From NCBI RefSeq assembly GCF_003060885.1, contig NZ_QAIG01000005.1:559056-606511 (forward strand): a stretch of DNA of 47,456 bases, written 5' to 3'. This DNA comes from Pseudomonas sp. HMWF032 (GTDB lineage: Bacteria > Pseudomonadota > Gammaproteobacteria > Pseudomonadales > Pseudomonadaceae). The translations under genes were made by a program, and so were the position numbers. The notes beneath the pieces were generated by a model. That model did not search any database. It saw only the letters and a list, made by a program, of their open reading frames with translations, and was not told the origin of the DNA. The stretch's first letter is position 1; each line of letters begins with the position of its first letter. This document shows positions 31,490 through 40,184 of this stretch, in pieces.

Positions 31490-31573
31490 ACTGCAGCAAT
31501 GTTCACCGTTACCGGTACGGAGCGTTGCATCCGTTTATTGCAGGAATCAAGTTATGGACTCGATTCTTGAATT

Positions 31574-31660
31574 TGGTGCCCAGGAGAAGACTCGAACTTC
31601 CACGATCTTGCGATCACTGATACCTGAAACCAGCGCGTCTACCAATTCCGCCACCTGGGC
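31574..31660 (-). tRNA. tRNA-Leu (CAG), promoter-proximal copy
   Basis: 87 bases, identical to the copy at 31403-31489 except for one base in the variable arm (T at 31606 against C at 31435 on the plus strand), which makes the variable stem fully Watson-Crick. The 3' CCA is encoded. The two genes are 84 bases apart and likely cut from one precursor. Confidence 0.95.
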
Positions 31661-31723
31661 ACTGAAATCGATGATTGCTCATCTTTTCCGTGTTACAACG
31701 TCTGCTCGACGCTGTGGGCGCGA

Positions 31724-31752
31724 ACTATACGGTCGCCCTTTTACCTTGTAAA
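31724..31752 (-). promoter_or_regulatory. Sigma-70 promoter for the tRNA-Leu pair
   Basis: TTTACA (31752-31747) and TATAGT (31729-31724) are separated by 17 bases on the minus strand. A GC-rich discriminator (TTCGCGCCC) follows, as at stringently controlled stable-RNA promoters. The upstream tRNA begins about 60 bases later. Confidence 0.8.
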
Positions 31753-31810
31753 GCCCTGAGCGCGAAAAATTATTGTTGCGGAAAGCTGACCCCGAGGGCT
31801 TTTTCGCGCT
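31752..31810 (+). promoter_or_regulatory. Inverted repeats in the rnr upstream region
   Basis: AGCGCGAAAAA (31759-31769) and TTTTTCGCGCT (31800-31810) form a perfect 11-base stem around a 30-base loop. AGCCCT (31752-31757) can instead pair with AGGGCT (31795-31800), which shares one base with the first stem. It is a candidate folded leader if transcription of rnr starts upstream of it. No convincing rnr promoter was found. Confidence 0.45.
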
Positions 31811-31862
31811 TCAATAGGCACATGGCAAACCGACTCTATATAGAAAAGGCGAACACTCTCTA

Positions 31863-34412
31863 ATGGCCGATTGGCAATCCCTCGATCCTGAGGCCGCTCG
31901 CGAAGCGGAAAAATACGAAAACCCCATTCCAAGTCGTGAACTGATCCTCCAGCACCTGGACGAGCGTGGCTCTGCTGCTGCCCGTGAAGAGCTGGCCGAA
32001 GAATTCGGCCTGGTCAGTGATGAGCAGCTTGAAGCGCTGCGTCGCCGTTTGCGTGCTATGGAGCGCGACGGCCAGTTGATCTACACCCGGCGCGGCACTT
32101 ATGCCCCAGTCGACAAGCTTGACCTGATTCTCGGACGCGTCAGCGGTCACCGTGACGGCTTCGGCTTTCTGGTGCCGGATGACGGCAGCGATGACCTGTT
32201 TCTCAGTCCAGCGCAAATGCGCCTGGTGTTCGATGGCGACCGTGCTCTGGCGCGGGTTTCCGGCCTGGACCGGCGTGGGCGGCGCGAAGGTGCGATTGTT
32301 GAAGTGATCGCCCGTGCCCATGAAAGCATCGTGGGGCGCTACTACGAAGAAAGCGGCGTGGGCTTTGTGGTTGCCGACAATCCCAAGATCCAGCAGGAAG
32401 TGCTGGTCACCCCAGGTCGTAATGCCGGTGCCAAACAGGGTCAGTTTGTTGAGGTGAAAATCACACATTGGCCGACGCCGCGTTTCCAGCCGCAGGGTGA
32501 TGTGGTGGAGGTCGTCGGTAACTACATGGCGCCGGGCATGGAAATCGATGTTGCCCTGCGCAGTTATGACATCCCGCATGTCTGGCCTGAAGCTGTGGTG
32601 AAAGAAGCGCGCAAGCTCAAGCCGGAAGTGGAAGAGAAGGACAAGGAGAAACGCATTGATCTGCGCCATCTGCCGTTCGTCACCATCGACGGTGAAGATG
32701 CTCGCGACTTTGATGACGCGGTGTACTGCGAAAAGAACGGCAGTAACTGGCGACTGTTTTCCGGAGGCTGGAAGCTTTACGTCGCCATTGCCGACGTTTC
32801 TCACTACGTGAAGATCGATTCGGCGCTGGATGCTGAGGCGCAAGTGCGTGGCAACTCGGTGTACTTCCCCGAGCGGGTCATCCCGATGCTGCCGGAAGAG
32901 CTTTCCAATGGCCTGTGTTCGTTGAACCCGCATGTCGACCGTTTGGCCATGGTTTGCGAGATCAGTATCTCGAAAACCGGCAAGATGACCGATTATCAGT
33001 TTTATGAAGCGGTGATCCACTCCCATGCGCGGCTGACTTATAACAAGGTCAGCGCCATGCTTGAGCAGCCGAAAAGCAGCGAAGGCAAGGCCCTGCGTGG
33101 CGAATATAAGGAGGTGCTGCCGCACCTCAAACAGCTGTATTCGCTGTATCAGGTATTGCTGGCGGCGCGCCATGAGCGTGGTGCTATCGACTTTGAGACT
33201 CAGGAGACCCGCATCATCTTCGGCTCTGGGCGCAAGATCGCCGAGATTCGCCCGACCCAGCGCAACGATGCGCATAAGTTGATCGAGGAATGCATGCTGG
33301 CTGCCAACGTCGCCACGGCGGCCTTTATGCAGAAGCATGAGATTCCGGCGCTTTATCGGGTGCATGACGGTCCGCCACCGGAACGCGTGGAAAAACTCAA
33401 GGCATTCCTCACTGAACTGGGCTTGTCGCTGCATCGTGGCAAGTCCAAGGATGGTCCGACGCCGAAGGATTACCAGTTGCTGCTTGAAAGCATTCGCGAG
33501 CGTCCGGATTACCACCTGATCCAGACCGTGATGCTGCGCTCGCTCAGTCAGGCGGTGTACAGCGCCGACAACCAGGGCCACTTCGGCCTGAATTACGACG
33601 CCTATGCGCATTTCACCTCGCCGATTCGTCGCTACCCTGATCTGCTGATTCACCGTGCGATTCGCAGTGTGATTCGTTCCAAACTCGATACGCCGCACGT
33701 CAAGCGTGCCGGCGCAGCGATAATGCCGCGGGCGCGTATCTATCCTTATGATGATGCGATTCTTGAGCAGCTGGGCGAGCAGTGTTCGATGTCCGAGCGA
33801 CGCGCTGACGAGGCGACCCGTGATGTGGTGAACTGGCTCAAGTGCGAGTTCATGAAGGATCGCGTTGGCGAGACGTTCCCGGGTGTGATCACGGCTGTGA
33901 CGGGGTTTGGCCTGTTTGTCGAGTTGCAGGACATCTATGTCGAAGGCCTGGTGCATGTCACTGCCTTGCCGGGCGACTACTACCATTTCGATCCGGTGCA
34001 TCATCGTCTGGCGGGTGAGCGCAGTGGCCGTAGTTTCCGTCTAGGCGATAGCGTTGAAGTCAAGGTCATGCGTGTTGACCTTGACGAGCGCAAGATCGAT
34101 TTCGAACTGGCCGAAGGCAAAACAGCCATGCCGGCGGGGGCGCGTCGTGGTGGTTTCGAGTCTGCGGCAGGCAAAACCGGGCGCCGCAGCGAGCGTGCAA
34201 CGCCGGGAAACACCGATGTGGAAAAGAGCCGGGCGCTGAAGAAGTCCTTGCTCAATGAGTCGAAAGGCAAACCGGCCAAAGGTGGTGCGGCTGGCAAGGG
34301 TGACAGTGCCCGGCCGGCTGCCAAGGCGGGTAAACCGAGCGCCCATCGCAAGGGGACCACGGGTGGTGCGCCGAGTAGTGGTGGGCCGCGCAAGCGTAAG
34401 GCGAAGTCATGA
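31863..34412 (+). CDS. rnr: Ribonuclease R
   Basis: Processive 3'-5' exoribonuclease able to digest structured RNA; important in the cold and in RNA quality control. 849 residues: a winged-helix N-terminus (about 25-80), cold-shock domains (about 80-250), an RNB catalytic domain with the acidic cluster DGEDARDFDDA (276-286), an S1 domain (about 665-745) and a basic, low-complexity tail (about 755-849) of Lys, Gly and Ala. The ribosome site is weak. Its stop overlaps the rlmB start (ATGA). Confidence 0.97.
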   Translation: MADWQSLDPEAAREAEKYENPIPSRELILQHLDERGSAAAREELAEEFGLVSDEQLEALRRRLRAMERDGQLIYTRRGTYAPVDKLDLILGRVSGHRDGFGFLVPDDGSDDLFLSPAQMRLVFDGDRALARVSGLDRRGRREGAIVEVIARAHESIVGRYYEESGVGFVVADNPKIQQEVLVTPGRNAGAKQGQFVEVKITHWPTPRFQPQGDVVEVVGNYMAPGMEIDVALRSYDIPHVWPEAVVKEARKLKPEVEEKDKEKRIDLRHLPFVTIDGEDARDFDDAVYCEKNGSNWRLFSGGWKLYVAIADVSHYVKIDSALDAEAQVRGNSVYFPERVIPMLPEELSNGLCSLNPHVDRLAMVCEISISKTGKMTDYQFYEAVIHSHARLTYNKVSAMLEQPKSSEGKALRGEYKEVLPHLKQLYSLYQVLLAARHERGAIDFETQETRIIFGSGRKIAEIRPTQRNDAHKLIEECMLAANVATAAFMQKHEIPALYRVHDGPPPERVEKLKAFLTELGLSLHRGKSKDGPTPKDYQLLLESIRERPDYHLIQTVMLRSLSQAVYSADNQGHFGLNYDAYAHFTSPIRRYPDLLIHRAIRSVIRSKLDTPHVKRAGAAIMPRARIYPYDDAILEQLGEQCSMSERRADEATRDVVNWLKCEFMKDRVGETFPGVITAVTGFGLFVELQDIYVEGLVHVTALPGDYYHFDPVHHRLAGERSGRSFRLGDSVEVKVMRVDLDERKIDFELAEGKTAMPAGARRGGFESAAGKTGRRSERATPGNTDVEKSRALKKSLLNESKGKPAKGGAAGKGDSARPAAKAGKPSAHRKGTTGGAPSSGGPRKRKAKS

Positions 34413-35161
34413 CTCAGTTGGAAAAAATCTACGGTGTGCACGCGGTAGAGGCGTTGTTGCGTCACCATCCGAAGCGGGTCAAGCAGATCTGGCTGGCTGA
34501 AGGGCGTAATGACCCACGGGTGCAGGCCCTGCTTGGGTTGGCAGCGGATGCGCGGGTGACCATTGGTCAGTGTGAGCGTCGCGAGATGGATGCCTGGGTC
34601 GAGGGCGTGCACCAGGGCGTTGTGGCTGATGTGAGTCCCAGTCAGGTGTGGGGTGAAGCCATGCTGGACGAGTTGCTGGATCGCGCCGAGGGCGCGCCGC
34701 TGCTGCTGGTGCTCGACGGTGTGACCGATCCGCATAATCTCGGGGCGTGCCTGCGCACTGCCGATGCCGCAGGTGCGCTGGCGGTGATTGTGCCAAAGGA
34801 TAAGTCCGCCACCTTGAATGCCACCGTGCGCAAGGTGGCCTGCGGTGCGGCGGAAGTGATTCCGTTGGTGGCCGTGACCAACCTGGCGCGCAGTTTGGAG
34901 AAGTTGCAGCAGCGCGGTCTGTGGGTGGTTGGCACGGCCGGCGAGGCTGAACAGGAACTCTATGAACATGACCTGACCGGGCCGACAGTGCTGGTCATGG
35001 GGGCCGAAGGTAAAGGCATGCGACGGCTGACTCGCGAGCACTGTGATTACCTGGTCAAGCTGCCCATGGCGGGCAGTGTCAGCAGTCTCAACGTCTCGGT
35101 TGCTACCGGCGTCTGTCTGTTTGAAGCGCTGCGTCAGCGCAAGGCTGGCAGCAAGCCTTAG
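34409..35161 (+). CDS. rlmB: 23S rRNA 2'-O-ribose methyltransferase RlmB
   Basis: SpoU-family enzyme that methylates G2251 (E. coli numbering) in the peptidyl-transferase region. 250 residues: an N-terminal substrate-binding domain (about 1-75) and the knotted SPOUT domain with DPHNLGACLRTADA, VMGAEGKGM and LPMAGSVSSLNVSVA. It overlaps rnr by four bases, a conserved pairing in gammaproteobacteria. Confidence 0.97.
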   Translation: MTQLEKIYGVHAVEALLRHHPKRVKQIWLAEGRNDPRVQALLGLAADARVTIGQCERREMDAWVEGVHQGVVADVSPSQVWGEAMLDELLDRAEGAPLLLVLDGVTDPHNLGACLRTADAAGALAVIVPKDKSATLNATVRKVACGAAEVIPLVAVTNLARSLEKLQQRGLWVVGTAGEAEQELYEHDLTGPTVLVMGAEGKGMRRLTREHCDYLVKLPMAGSVSSLNVSVATGVCLFEALRQRKAGSKP

Positions 35162-35259
35162 TGACTATCGGGCGCTCACTGCGTCCATGGGCCTATTGCA
35201 GTGCGCAGCCCTTCCAGGCTGCGCCGGTTTCAGGTTGTTCAAATAATCACCAGTTTGCC

Positions 35260-35288
35260 TTGCGTGTGGCAGGGGGCTTCTCTAGAAT
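35260..35288 (+). promoter_or_regulatory. Candidate promoter for the rpsF operon
   Basis: TTGCGT (35260-35265) and TAGAAT (35283-35288), 17 bases apart. It gives a leader of roughly 115 bases before rpsF. The gap 35162-35409 otherwise holds the hairpin described at 35365. Confidence 0.5.
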
Positions 35289-35364
35289 GTCGCCCCTTGC
35301 CGCAACGGCAGGTGCTCTTGCGCCTTTTTGTTGTGGCAAGACAAACAAGTGAACTTCACTCCTT

Positions 35365-35388
35365 GCCTGACCGCGTTTGGCGGCAGGC
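35365..35388 (+). promoter_or_regulatory. Leader hairpin of rpsF, possible S6:S18 autoregulatory element
   Basis: GCCTG-A-CCGC pairs with GCGG-CAGGC (35365-35374 with 35380-35388) around loop GTTTG, leaving a bulged A next to CCG. It ends 21 bases before the rpsF ATG. The S6:S18 complex is known to bind leader hairpins with an unpaired CCG-type element; alternative folding here could expose CCG. Assignment to that RNA family is inference. Confidence 0.45.
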
Positions 35389-35409
35389 TACAACCCGTAA
35401 GGAGCATTT

Positions 35410-35832
35410 ATGCGTCATTACGAAATCATCTTTCTGGTTCACCCGGACCAGAGCGAGCAAGTCGGCGGCATGGTTGAGCGTTACACCAAGCTGATCGAAG
35501 AAGACGGCGGCAAAATTCACCGCCTGGAAGATTGGGGCCGTCGTCAGCTGGCTTACGCCATCAACAACGTCCACAAAGCTCACTACGTGATGCTCAACGT
35601 TGAGTGCACCGGCAAAGCCCTGGCTGAGCTGGAAGACAACTTCCGTTACAACGATGCCGTGATCCGTAATCTGGTCATCCGTCGCGACGAAGCCGTTACC
35701 GAACAGTCCGAAATGCTGAAAGCTGAGGAAAATCGTAGCGAGCGCCGCGAGCGTCGTGATCGTTCTGAAAGCGCTGACTCTGCCGATGGCGATGACAGCG
35801 ACAACAGCGACAGCGATAACGCTGACGAGTAA
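35410..35832 (+). CDS. rpsF: 30S ribosomal protein S6
   Basis: Binds S18 on the platform of the small subunit. 140 residues; the S6 fold ([17 protein letters not shown], then [16 protein letters not shown]) covers about 1-100. A charged tail follows: Arg/Glu-rich (107-120), then Asp/Ser-rich (121-140), ending in Glu, the residue extended by RimK in other bacteria. AAGGAG lies upstream of the ATG. First gene of the rpsF-rpsR-DUF2232-rplI operon. Confidence 0.98.
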   Translation: MRHYEIIFLVHPDQSEQVGGMVERYTKLIEEDGGKIHRLEDWGRRQLAYAINNVHKAHYVMLNVECTGKALAELEDNFRYNDAVIRNLVIRRDEAVTEQSEMLKAEENRSERRERRDRSESADSADGDDSDNSDSDNADE

Positions 35833-35860
35833 TCCACGGATCTATTGAGGAGCCACTCTC

Positions 35861-36091
35861 ATGGCACGTTTCTTCCGTCGTCGTAAGTTCTGCCGTTTCA
35901 CTGCTGAAGACGTGAAAGAGATCGATTTCAAAGATCTCAACACCCTGAAAGCCTACATCTCGGAAACCGGCAAAATCGTTCCAAGCCGTATCACCGGTAC
36001 CAAGGCTCGTTATCAGCGTCAGCTGGCTACCGCTATCAAGCGCGCCCGCTTCCTGGCCCTGCTGCCTTACACCGACAGCCACGGCCGCTGA
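35861..36091 (+). CDS. rpsR: 30S ribosomal protein S18
   Basis: 76 residues; a basic N-terminus ([13 protein letters not shown]), a central [16 protein letters not shown] and the C-terminal [23 protein letters not shown] are family hallmarks. TGAGGAG lies upstream. Encoded 28 bases after rpsF, with which its product forms a dimer. Confidence 0.98.
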   Translation: MARFFRRRKFCRFTAEDVKEIDFKDLNTLKAYISETGKIVPSRITGTKARYQRQLATAIKRARFLALLPYTDSHGR

Positions 36092-36127
36092 GACCGGATG
36101 TTCGACAAGAAGTAAGGGATAAATTGC

Positions 36128-37021
36128 ATGCGCGCCTTAGCTGAATTCATTATGCGCGGCCGTATGCAGGCCACTCTTGTAGTGGTGGTTTCTGCGGCGT
36201 TGCCGCTGCTGTTCTGGTTGAGTGCTGCCGCTGGAAGCCTGGTGCTTCTGCGGCGCGGTTGGAGTGATGCCGCTGGCATCCTCGCCTGGGCCCTGCTGCC
36301 TGCCATTGGCTGGTGGTATTTCGGTGAACCGCGCACCCTGTTGGTGTTGCTCGGTGCGCTGGGATTGGCGTTGTTGTTACGCGCCAACCTGTCCTGGAAT
36401 CGTGTGCTGCTGTGCAGTGTGGCATTGGGCCTGGTGTATGGGCTGGTCCTGGGTGCGGTGTTCCGCGAACCCATTGATGCAATGGCGCTTGAGCTGCAAA
36501 AGCTGATGCCGCAAATGCTCGATGGGGTTCACCAACAGATGTCGGTGGATGAGCGAGCGCGCCTGGATAGCCTGATTGCACCGGTACTGACCGGATTGAT
36601 CGCGGCGTTGTTGCAGACAGTCAGCCTGTTGAGCCTGATCCTTGGGCGCTTCTGGCAGGCGCAGTTGTATAACCCGGGTGGTTTTGGCCGCGAGTTTCGC
36701 GCGCTGCGCCTCCCGCCTCCGCTGGCGATGCTGTTGCTGGTCGGTATGCTGTTGGGGCCCAATCTGGGGCCGCAGATGGCCATGCTGACACCGCTGTGCA
36801 GTGTACCGCTGGCGTTTGCAGGCATCGCCCTGTTGCATGGGCTGGTGGCGCAAGGGCGGTTGGCGAAGTTCTGGCTGGTGGGGTTGTACATCACGCTGTT
36901 GCTGTTTATGCAGCTGACTTATCCGTTACTGGTGGTTTTGGCCATTGTCGACAGTCTGTTTGATTTTCGTGGTCGCTTTGAGCGCAAGCATGGCTCGGGC
37001 CCCGCGAACGGTGAAGGTTAA
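36128..37021 (+). CDS. DUF2232 multi-pass membrane protein
   Basis: 297 residues with about seven to eight hydrophobic helices and a basic C-terminus (RGRFERKHG). This matches the DUF2232 (YybS-like) family that sits between rpsR and rplI in Pseudomonas. AAGGGA lies upstream of the ATG. It is in the ribosomal protein operon (36 bases after rpsR, 21 before rplI) but nothing in it suggests a ribosomal role; function unknown. Confidence 0.85.
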   Translation: MRALAEFIMRGRMQATLVVVVSAALPLLFWLSAAAGSLVLLRRGWSDAAGILAWALLPAIGWWYFGEPRTLLVLLGALGLALLLRANLSWNRVLLCSVALGLVYGLVLGAVFREPIDAMALELQKLMPQMLDGVHQQMSVDERARLDSLIAPVLTGLIAALLQTVSLLSLILGRFWQAQLYNPGGFGREFRALRLPPPLAMLLLVGMLLGPNLGPQMAMLTPLCSVPLAFAGIALLHGLVAQGRLAKFWLVGLYITLLLFMQLTYPLLVVLAIVDSLFDFRGRFERKHGSGPANGEG

Positions 37022-37042
37022 AAGTTAAGAGGTTATTACCAA

Positions 37043-37489
37043 ATGGAACTGATCCTGCTGGAAAAAATCGCCAACCTGGGCAACCTGGGCGATAAAGTGA
37101 ATGTTAAGGCCGGTTACGGTCGTAACTTCCTGCTGCCGCAAGGCAAAGCCACTGCCGCTACTCCTGCAAACGTTGCTGCGTTTGAAGCGCGTCGCGCCGA
37201 GCTGGAAAAACTGGCTGCCGAGAAGAAAGCGTATGCTGAATCCCGCGCTGCTCAGTTGGCTGAACTGGAAGTCACCATCACCGCTACCGCGGGCGATGAA
37301 GGCAAACTGTTCGGCTCCATCGGTACTCACGACATCGCTGAAGCCCTGACCGCCTCTGGCGTTGAAGTGGCCAAAGCTGAAGTGCGTCTGCCGAACGGCA
37401 CCATTCGTCAACTCGGCGAATACGACGTAGCCGTGCACCTGCACAGCGACGTTGAAGCAACCGTCAAGGTTGTCGTCGTAGCAGCCTAA
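37043..37489 (+). CDS. rplI: 50S ribosomal protein L9
   Basis: 148 residues: N-terminal RNA-binding domain ([19 protein letters not shown], then [14 protein letters not shown]), a long connecting helix (about 45-75) and a C-terminal domain with [16 protein letters not shown]. Last gene of the rpsF operon, followed by a terminator. Confidence 0.98.
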   Translation: MELILLEKIANLGNLGDKVNVKAGYGRNFLLPQGKATAATPANVAAFEARRAELEKLAAEKKAYAESRAAQLAELEVTITATAGDEGKLFGSIGTHDIAEALTASGVEVAKAEVRLPNGTIRQLGEYDVAVHLHSDVEATVKVVVVAA

Positions 37490-37540
37490 TCAGCTCGCGA
37501 CTAAGTGGGCTTGCACTCAGGTGCCGGGCCGCTAACAATC

Positions 37541-37580
37541 AGGCACGACATTACGCAAGTGATGTCGTGCCTTTTGTTTT
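37541..37580 (+). terminator. Terminator after rplI
   Basis: An 11-base stem AGGCACGACAT/ATGTCGTGCCT (37541-37551 with 37562-37572) with a ten-base loop, followed by TTTGTTTT. Confidence 0.88.
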
Positions 37581-37608
37581 GTGAACACAGAATTTTGCCC
37601 AGAGCCCT

Positions 37609-39003
37609 ATGAACGACATCAGCCTGCCCGAACAGTACGACCTGCAAACCTCTGCCCTGAAGGTGCCACCGCACTCGATCGAGGCCGAGCAAGCCGTACT
37701 CGGTGGCCTGATGCTCGACAACAATGCCTGGGAGCGCGTGCTGGATCAGGTCTCCGATGGTGACTTCTATCGGCACGACCATCGCCTGATTTTTCGTGCG
37801 GTGCACAAGCTTGCCGAGCGCAACCACCCCTTTGACGTGGTGACCCTGTCCGAGCAGCTGGACAAGGAAGGGCAGCTGTCCCAGGTGGGCGGTCTGGCCT
37901 ACTTGGGGGAATTGGCCAAGAACACCCCGTCGGTGGCCAACATCAAGGCCTACGCGCAGATCATTCGTGAGCGCGCCACCTTGCGCAAACTGATCGGCAT
38001 CAGCAATGAGATCGCCGACAGCGCCTACGCCCCGGAAGGTCGTACCGGTGAAGAAATCCTCGATGAAGCCGAGCGGCTGATTTTCCAGATCGCCGAAGCG
38101 CGGCCGAAGACCGGCGGCCCGGTCGGCATTAACGACATTCTGGTCAAGGCCATCGACCGCATTGATGAACTGTTCAATAACGGTGATGCGATCACTGGCT
38201 TGTCCACCGGCTTTTCCGACTTGGATGATTTAACCAGCGGCCTGCAGCCGGCTGACTTGATTATCGTGGCGGGTCGTCCATCCATGGGTAAGACCACCTT
38301 CGCGATGAACCTGGTGGAAAACGCGTTGATGCGCAGCGATAAATCGATCCTGGTGTACTCCCTGGAGATGCCGTCGGAATCCATCGTGATTCGTATGCTG
38401 GCCTCGCTGGGGCGCATCGATCAGACCAAGGTGCGCGCCGGTCGTCTGGATGACGATGACTGGCCGCGGCTCACTTCAGCCGTCAATCTGCTGAACGACC
38501 GCAAACTGTTTATCGACGATACTGCCGGCATCTCGCCGTCGGAAATGCGCGCGCGCTCTCGACGCCTCGCTCGCGAACACGGCGAGATCGGCCTGATCAT
38601 GGTCGACTACCTGCAACTGATGCAGATTCCCGGCTCCAGCGGTGACAGTCGCGTCAACGAGATCTCCGAAATTTCGCGCTCGCTTAAGGCCCTGGCCAAG
38701 GAGTTCAACTGCCCGGTGATTGCCCTGTCGCAGCTCAACCGGGGCCTGGAACAGCGCCCGAACAAGCGCCCGATCAACTCCGACCTGCGTGAGTCCGGGG
38801 CAATCGAGCAGGACGCCGACATCATCCTGTTCGTCTACCGTGACGAGGTGTATCACCCCGAGACCGAGTACAAGGGCGTCGCCGAAATCATCATCGGCAA
38901 GCAGCGGAACGGTCCGCTGGGTACGGCGCGGCTGGCCTTCCTCGGCAAGTATTCACGCTTTGAAAACCTGGCGCCGGGCAGCTATCAATTCGACGACGAG
39001 TAG
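37609..39003 (+). CDS. dnaB: Replicative DNA helicase DnaB
   Basis: Hexameric 5'-3' helicase of the replication fork. 464 residues: an N-terminal primase-contacting domain (about 20-125), a linker helix and a RecA-like domain with Walker A GRPSMGKTT (222-230), Walker B LIMVDYLQLM, and the DnaB motif QLNRGLEQRPNKRPINSDLR in the helicase core. No intein interrupts it. Single gene between two hairpins. Confidence 0.98.
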   Translation: MNDISLPEQYDLQTSALKVPPHSIEAEQAVLGGLMLDNNAWERVLDQVSDGDFYRHDHRLIFRAVHKLAERNHPFDVVTLSEQLDKEGQLSQVGGLAYLGELAKNTPSVANIKAYAQIIRERATLRKLIGISNEIADSAYAPEGRTGEEILDEAERLIFQIAEARPKTGGPVGINDILVKAIDRIDELFNNGDAITGLSTGFSDLDDLTSGLQPADLIIVAGRPSMGKTTFAMNLVENALMRSDKSILVYSLEMPSESIVIRMLASLGRIDQTKVRAGRLDDDDWPRLTSAVNLLNDRKLFIDDTAGISPSEMRARSRRLAREHGEIGLIMVDYLQLMQIPGSSGDSRVNEISEISRSLKALAKEFNCPVIALSQLNRGLEQRPNKRPINSDLRESGAIEQDADIILFVYRDEVYHPETEYKGVAEIIIGKQRNGPLGTARLAFLGKYSRFENLAPGSYQFDDE

Positions 39004-39047
39004 CTGGCTTGCGGGCAACACGCTTTGTTGCCGCGCCAGATCAATAA

Positions 39048-39083
39048 AAACGGGCGGCCAGTGGTTAAACTGGCCGCCCGTTT
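39048..39083. terminator. Terminator between dnaB and alr
   Basis: A perfect 15-base stem (39048-39062 with 39069-39083) with loop GGTTAA, flanked by AAA and TTT. The T run is short. It ends 20 bases before the alr ATG. Confidence 0.8.
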
Positions 39084-39103
39084 GGCTTTAAGGACCTTGC
39101 CCC

Positions 39104-40183
39104 ATGCGCCCGCTTGTCGCCACTGTTGATTTATCCGCGATTGCCTATAACTACGCGGTGGCCAAACGCTGTGCGCCGGTACGGCAGGCATTTGCGGTGG
39201 TCAAGGCGAATGCCTATGGGCATGGCGTGCGCGAGGTGGTGACGGCTTTGCACGAGGTTACCGACGGTTTTGCCGTGGCCAGCCTGGAGGAGGCCGCCGA
39301 GGTGCGTGCGTTGCATGGTGAAGCGCGGATTCTGTTGCTCGAAGGCTGCTTTGAGGCGGACGAGTACGCGTTCGCTGCGCAGTTGGGCCTGGATGTGGTG
39401 CTGCACGGTGAACGGCAGGCGCAGCAACTGCTCGCGGCCAATCTGGCGCGGCCGCTGAACCTGTGGCTGAAGCTGGACAGCGGCATGCATCGCCTGGGCT
39501 TCAGCGCCGCTGCCGTGCGTGACTGGTATGGGCGTTTGCAGGGCGCTGCGCAGGTGGCCGAGTTGAATCTGCTCAGCCACTTTGCCTGTGCTGATGAGCG
39601 CGGCAGCGAGACCACCGAATTGCAGCTGGAGCAGTTTCTCGATCTGCTGGATCTGGATTTCTCCCAGCGCTCATTGGCCAATTCGGCGGCGATCCTGACC
39701 CTCCCGGCTGCGCATATGGATTGGCTGCGCCCCGGCATCATGTTGTATGGCGCGACGCCTTTTGCTGACCTGAGTGCGGCGGAACTAGGTCTACGTCCGG
39801 CGATGAGCCTGACTGCGCGGCTGATTGCCTGTCGTGAGATTGCCGCCGGTGAAACGGTGGGCTACGGCGACACCTGGCGTGCCGAGCGGGCATCACGTAT
39901 CGGTACCGTAAGCTGCGGTTATGCCGACGGCTATCCGCGTCACGCCCCGGCCGGGACGCCTGTGGTAATTCTGGGGCAGCGGGTGCCGGTGGTGGGGCGA
40001 GTGTCAATGGACATGCTGACAGTCGACCTCACCGACTTGCCGCAAGCGGCTGAAGGCGACGCCGTGGAACTGTGGGGGGCGCAATTACCGGTGGATGAGG
40101 TGGCGCAGGCTGCGGGCACTATCGGTTACGAACTGCTCAGCAAGGTCACTGCAAGGGTGCCGCGTCGTTACCGGCACGGCTGA
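39104..40183 (+). CDS. alr: Alanine racemase
   Basis: PLP enzyme supplying D-alanine for peptidoglycan. 359 residues: PLP-binding K34 in AVVKANAYGHG, and the second catalytic base Tyr in SCGYADGYPR (about 273). AAGGA lies eight bases before the ATG. Constitutive (alr-type) rather than catabolic by its location next to dnaB. Confidence 0.96.
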   Translation: MRPLVATVDLSAIAYNYAVAKRCAPVRQAFAVVKANAYGHGVREVVTALHEVTDGFAVASLEEAAEVRALHGEARILLLEGCFEADEYAFAAQLGLDVVLHGERQAQQLLAANLARPLNLWLKLDSGMHRLGFSAAAVRDWYGRLQGAAQVAELNLLSHFACADERGSETTELQLEQFLDLLDLDFSQRSLANSAAILTLPAAHMDWLRPGIMLYGATPFADLSAAELGLRPAMSLTARLIACREIAAGETVGYGDTWRAERASRIGTVSCGYADGYPRHAPAGTPVVILGQRVPVVGRVSMDMLTVDLTDLPQAAEGDAVELWGAQLPVDEVAQAAGTIGYELLSKVTARVPRRYRHG

Positions 40184-40184
40184 G

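Noticed and set aside
31860..34004. A 714-codon open frame antisense to rnr
   Set aside because: It mirrors a strongly conserved gene, has no recognisable domain or ribosome site, and long antisense frames are common in GC-rich codon usage.
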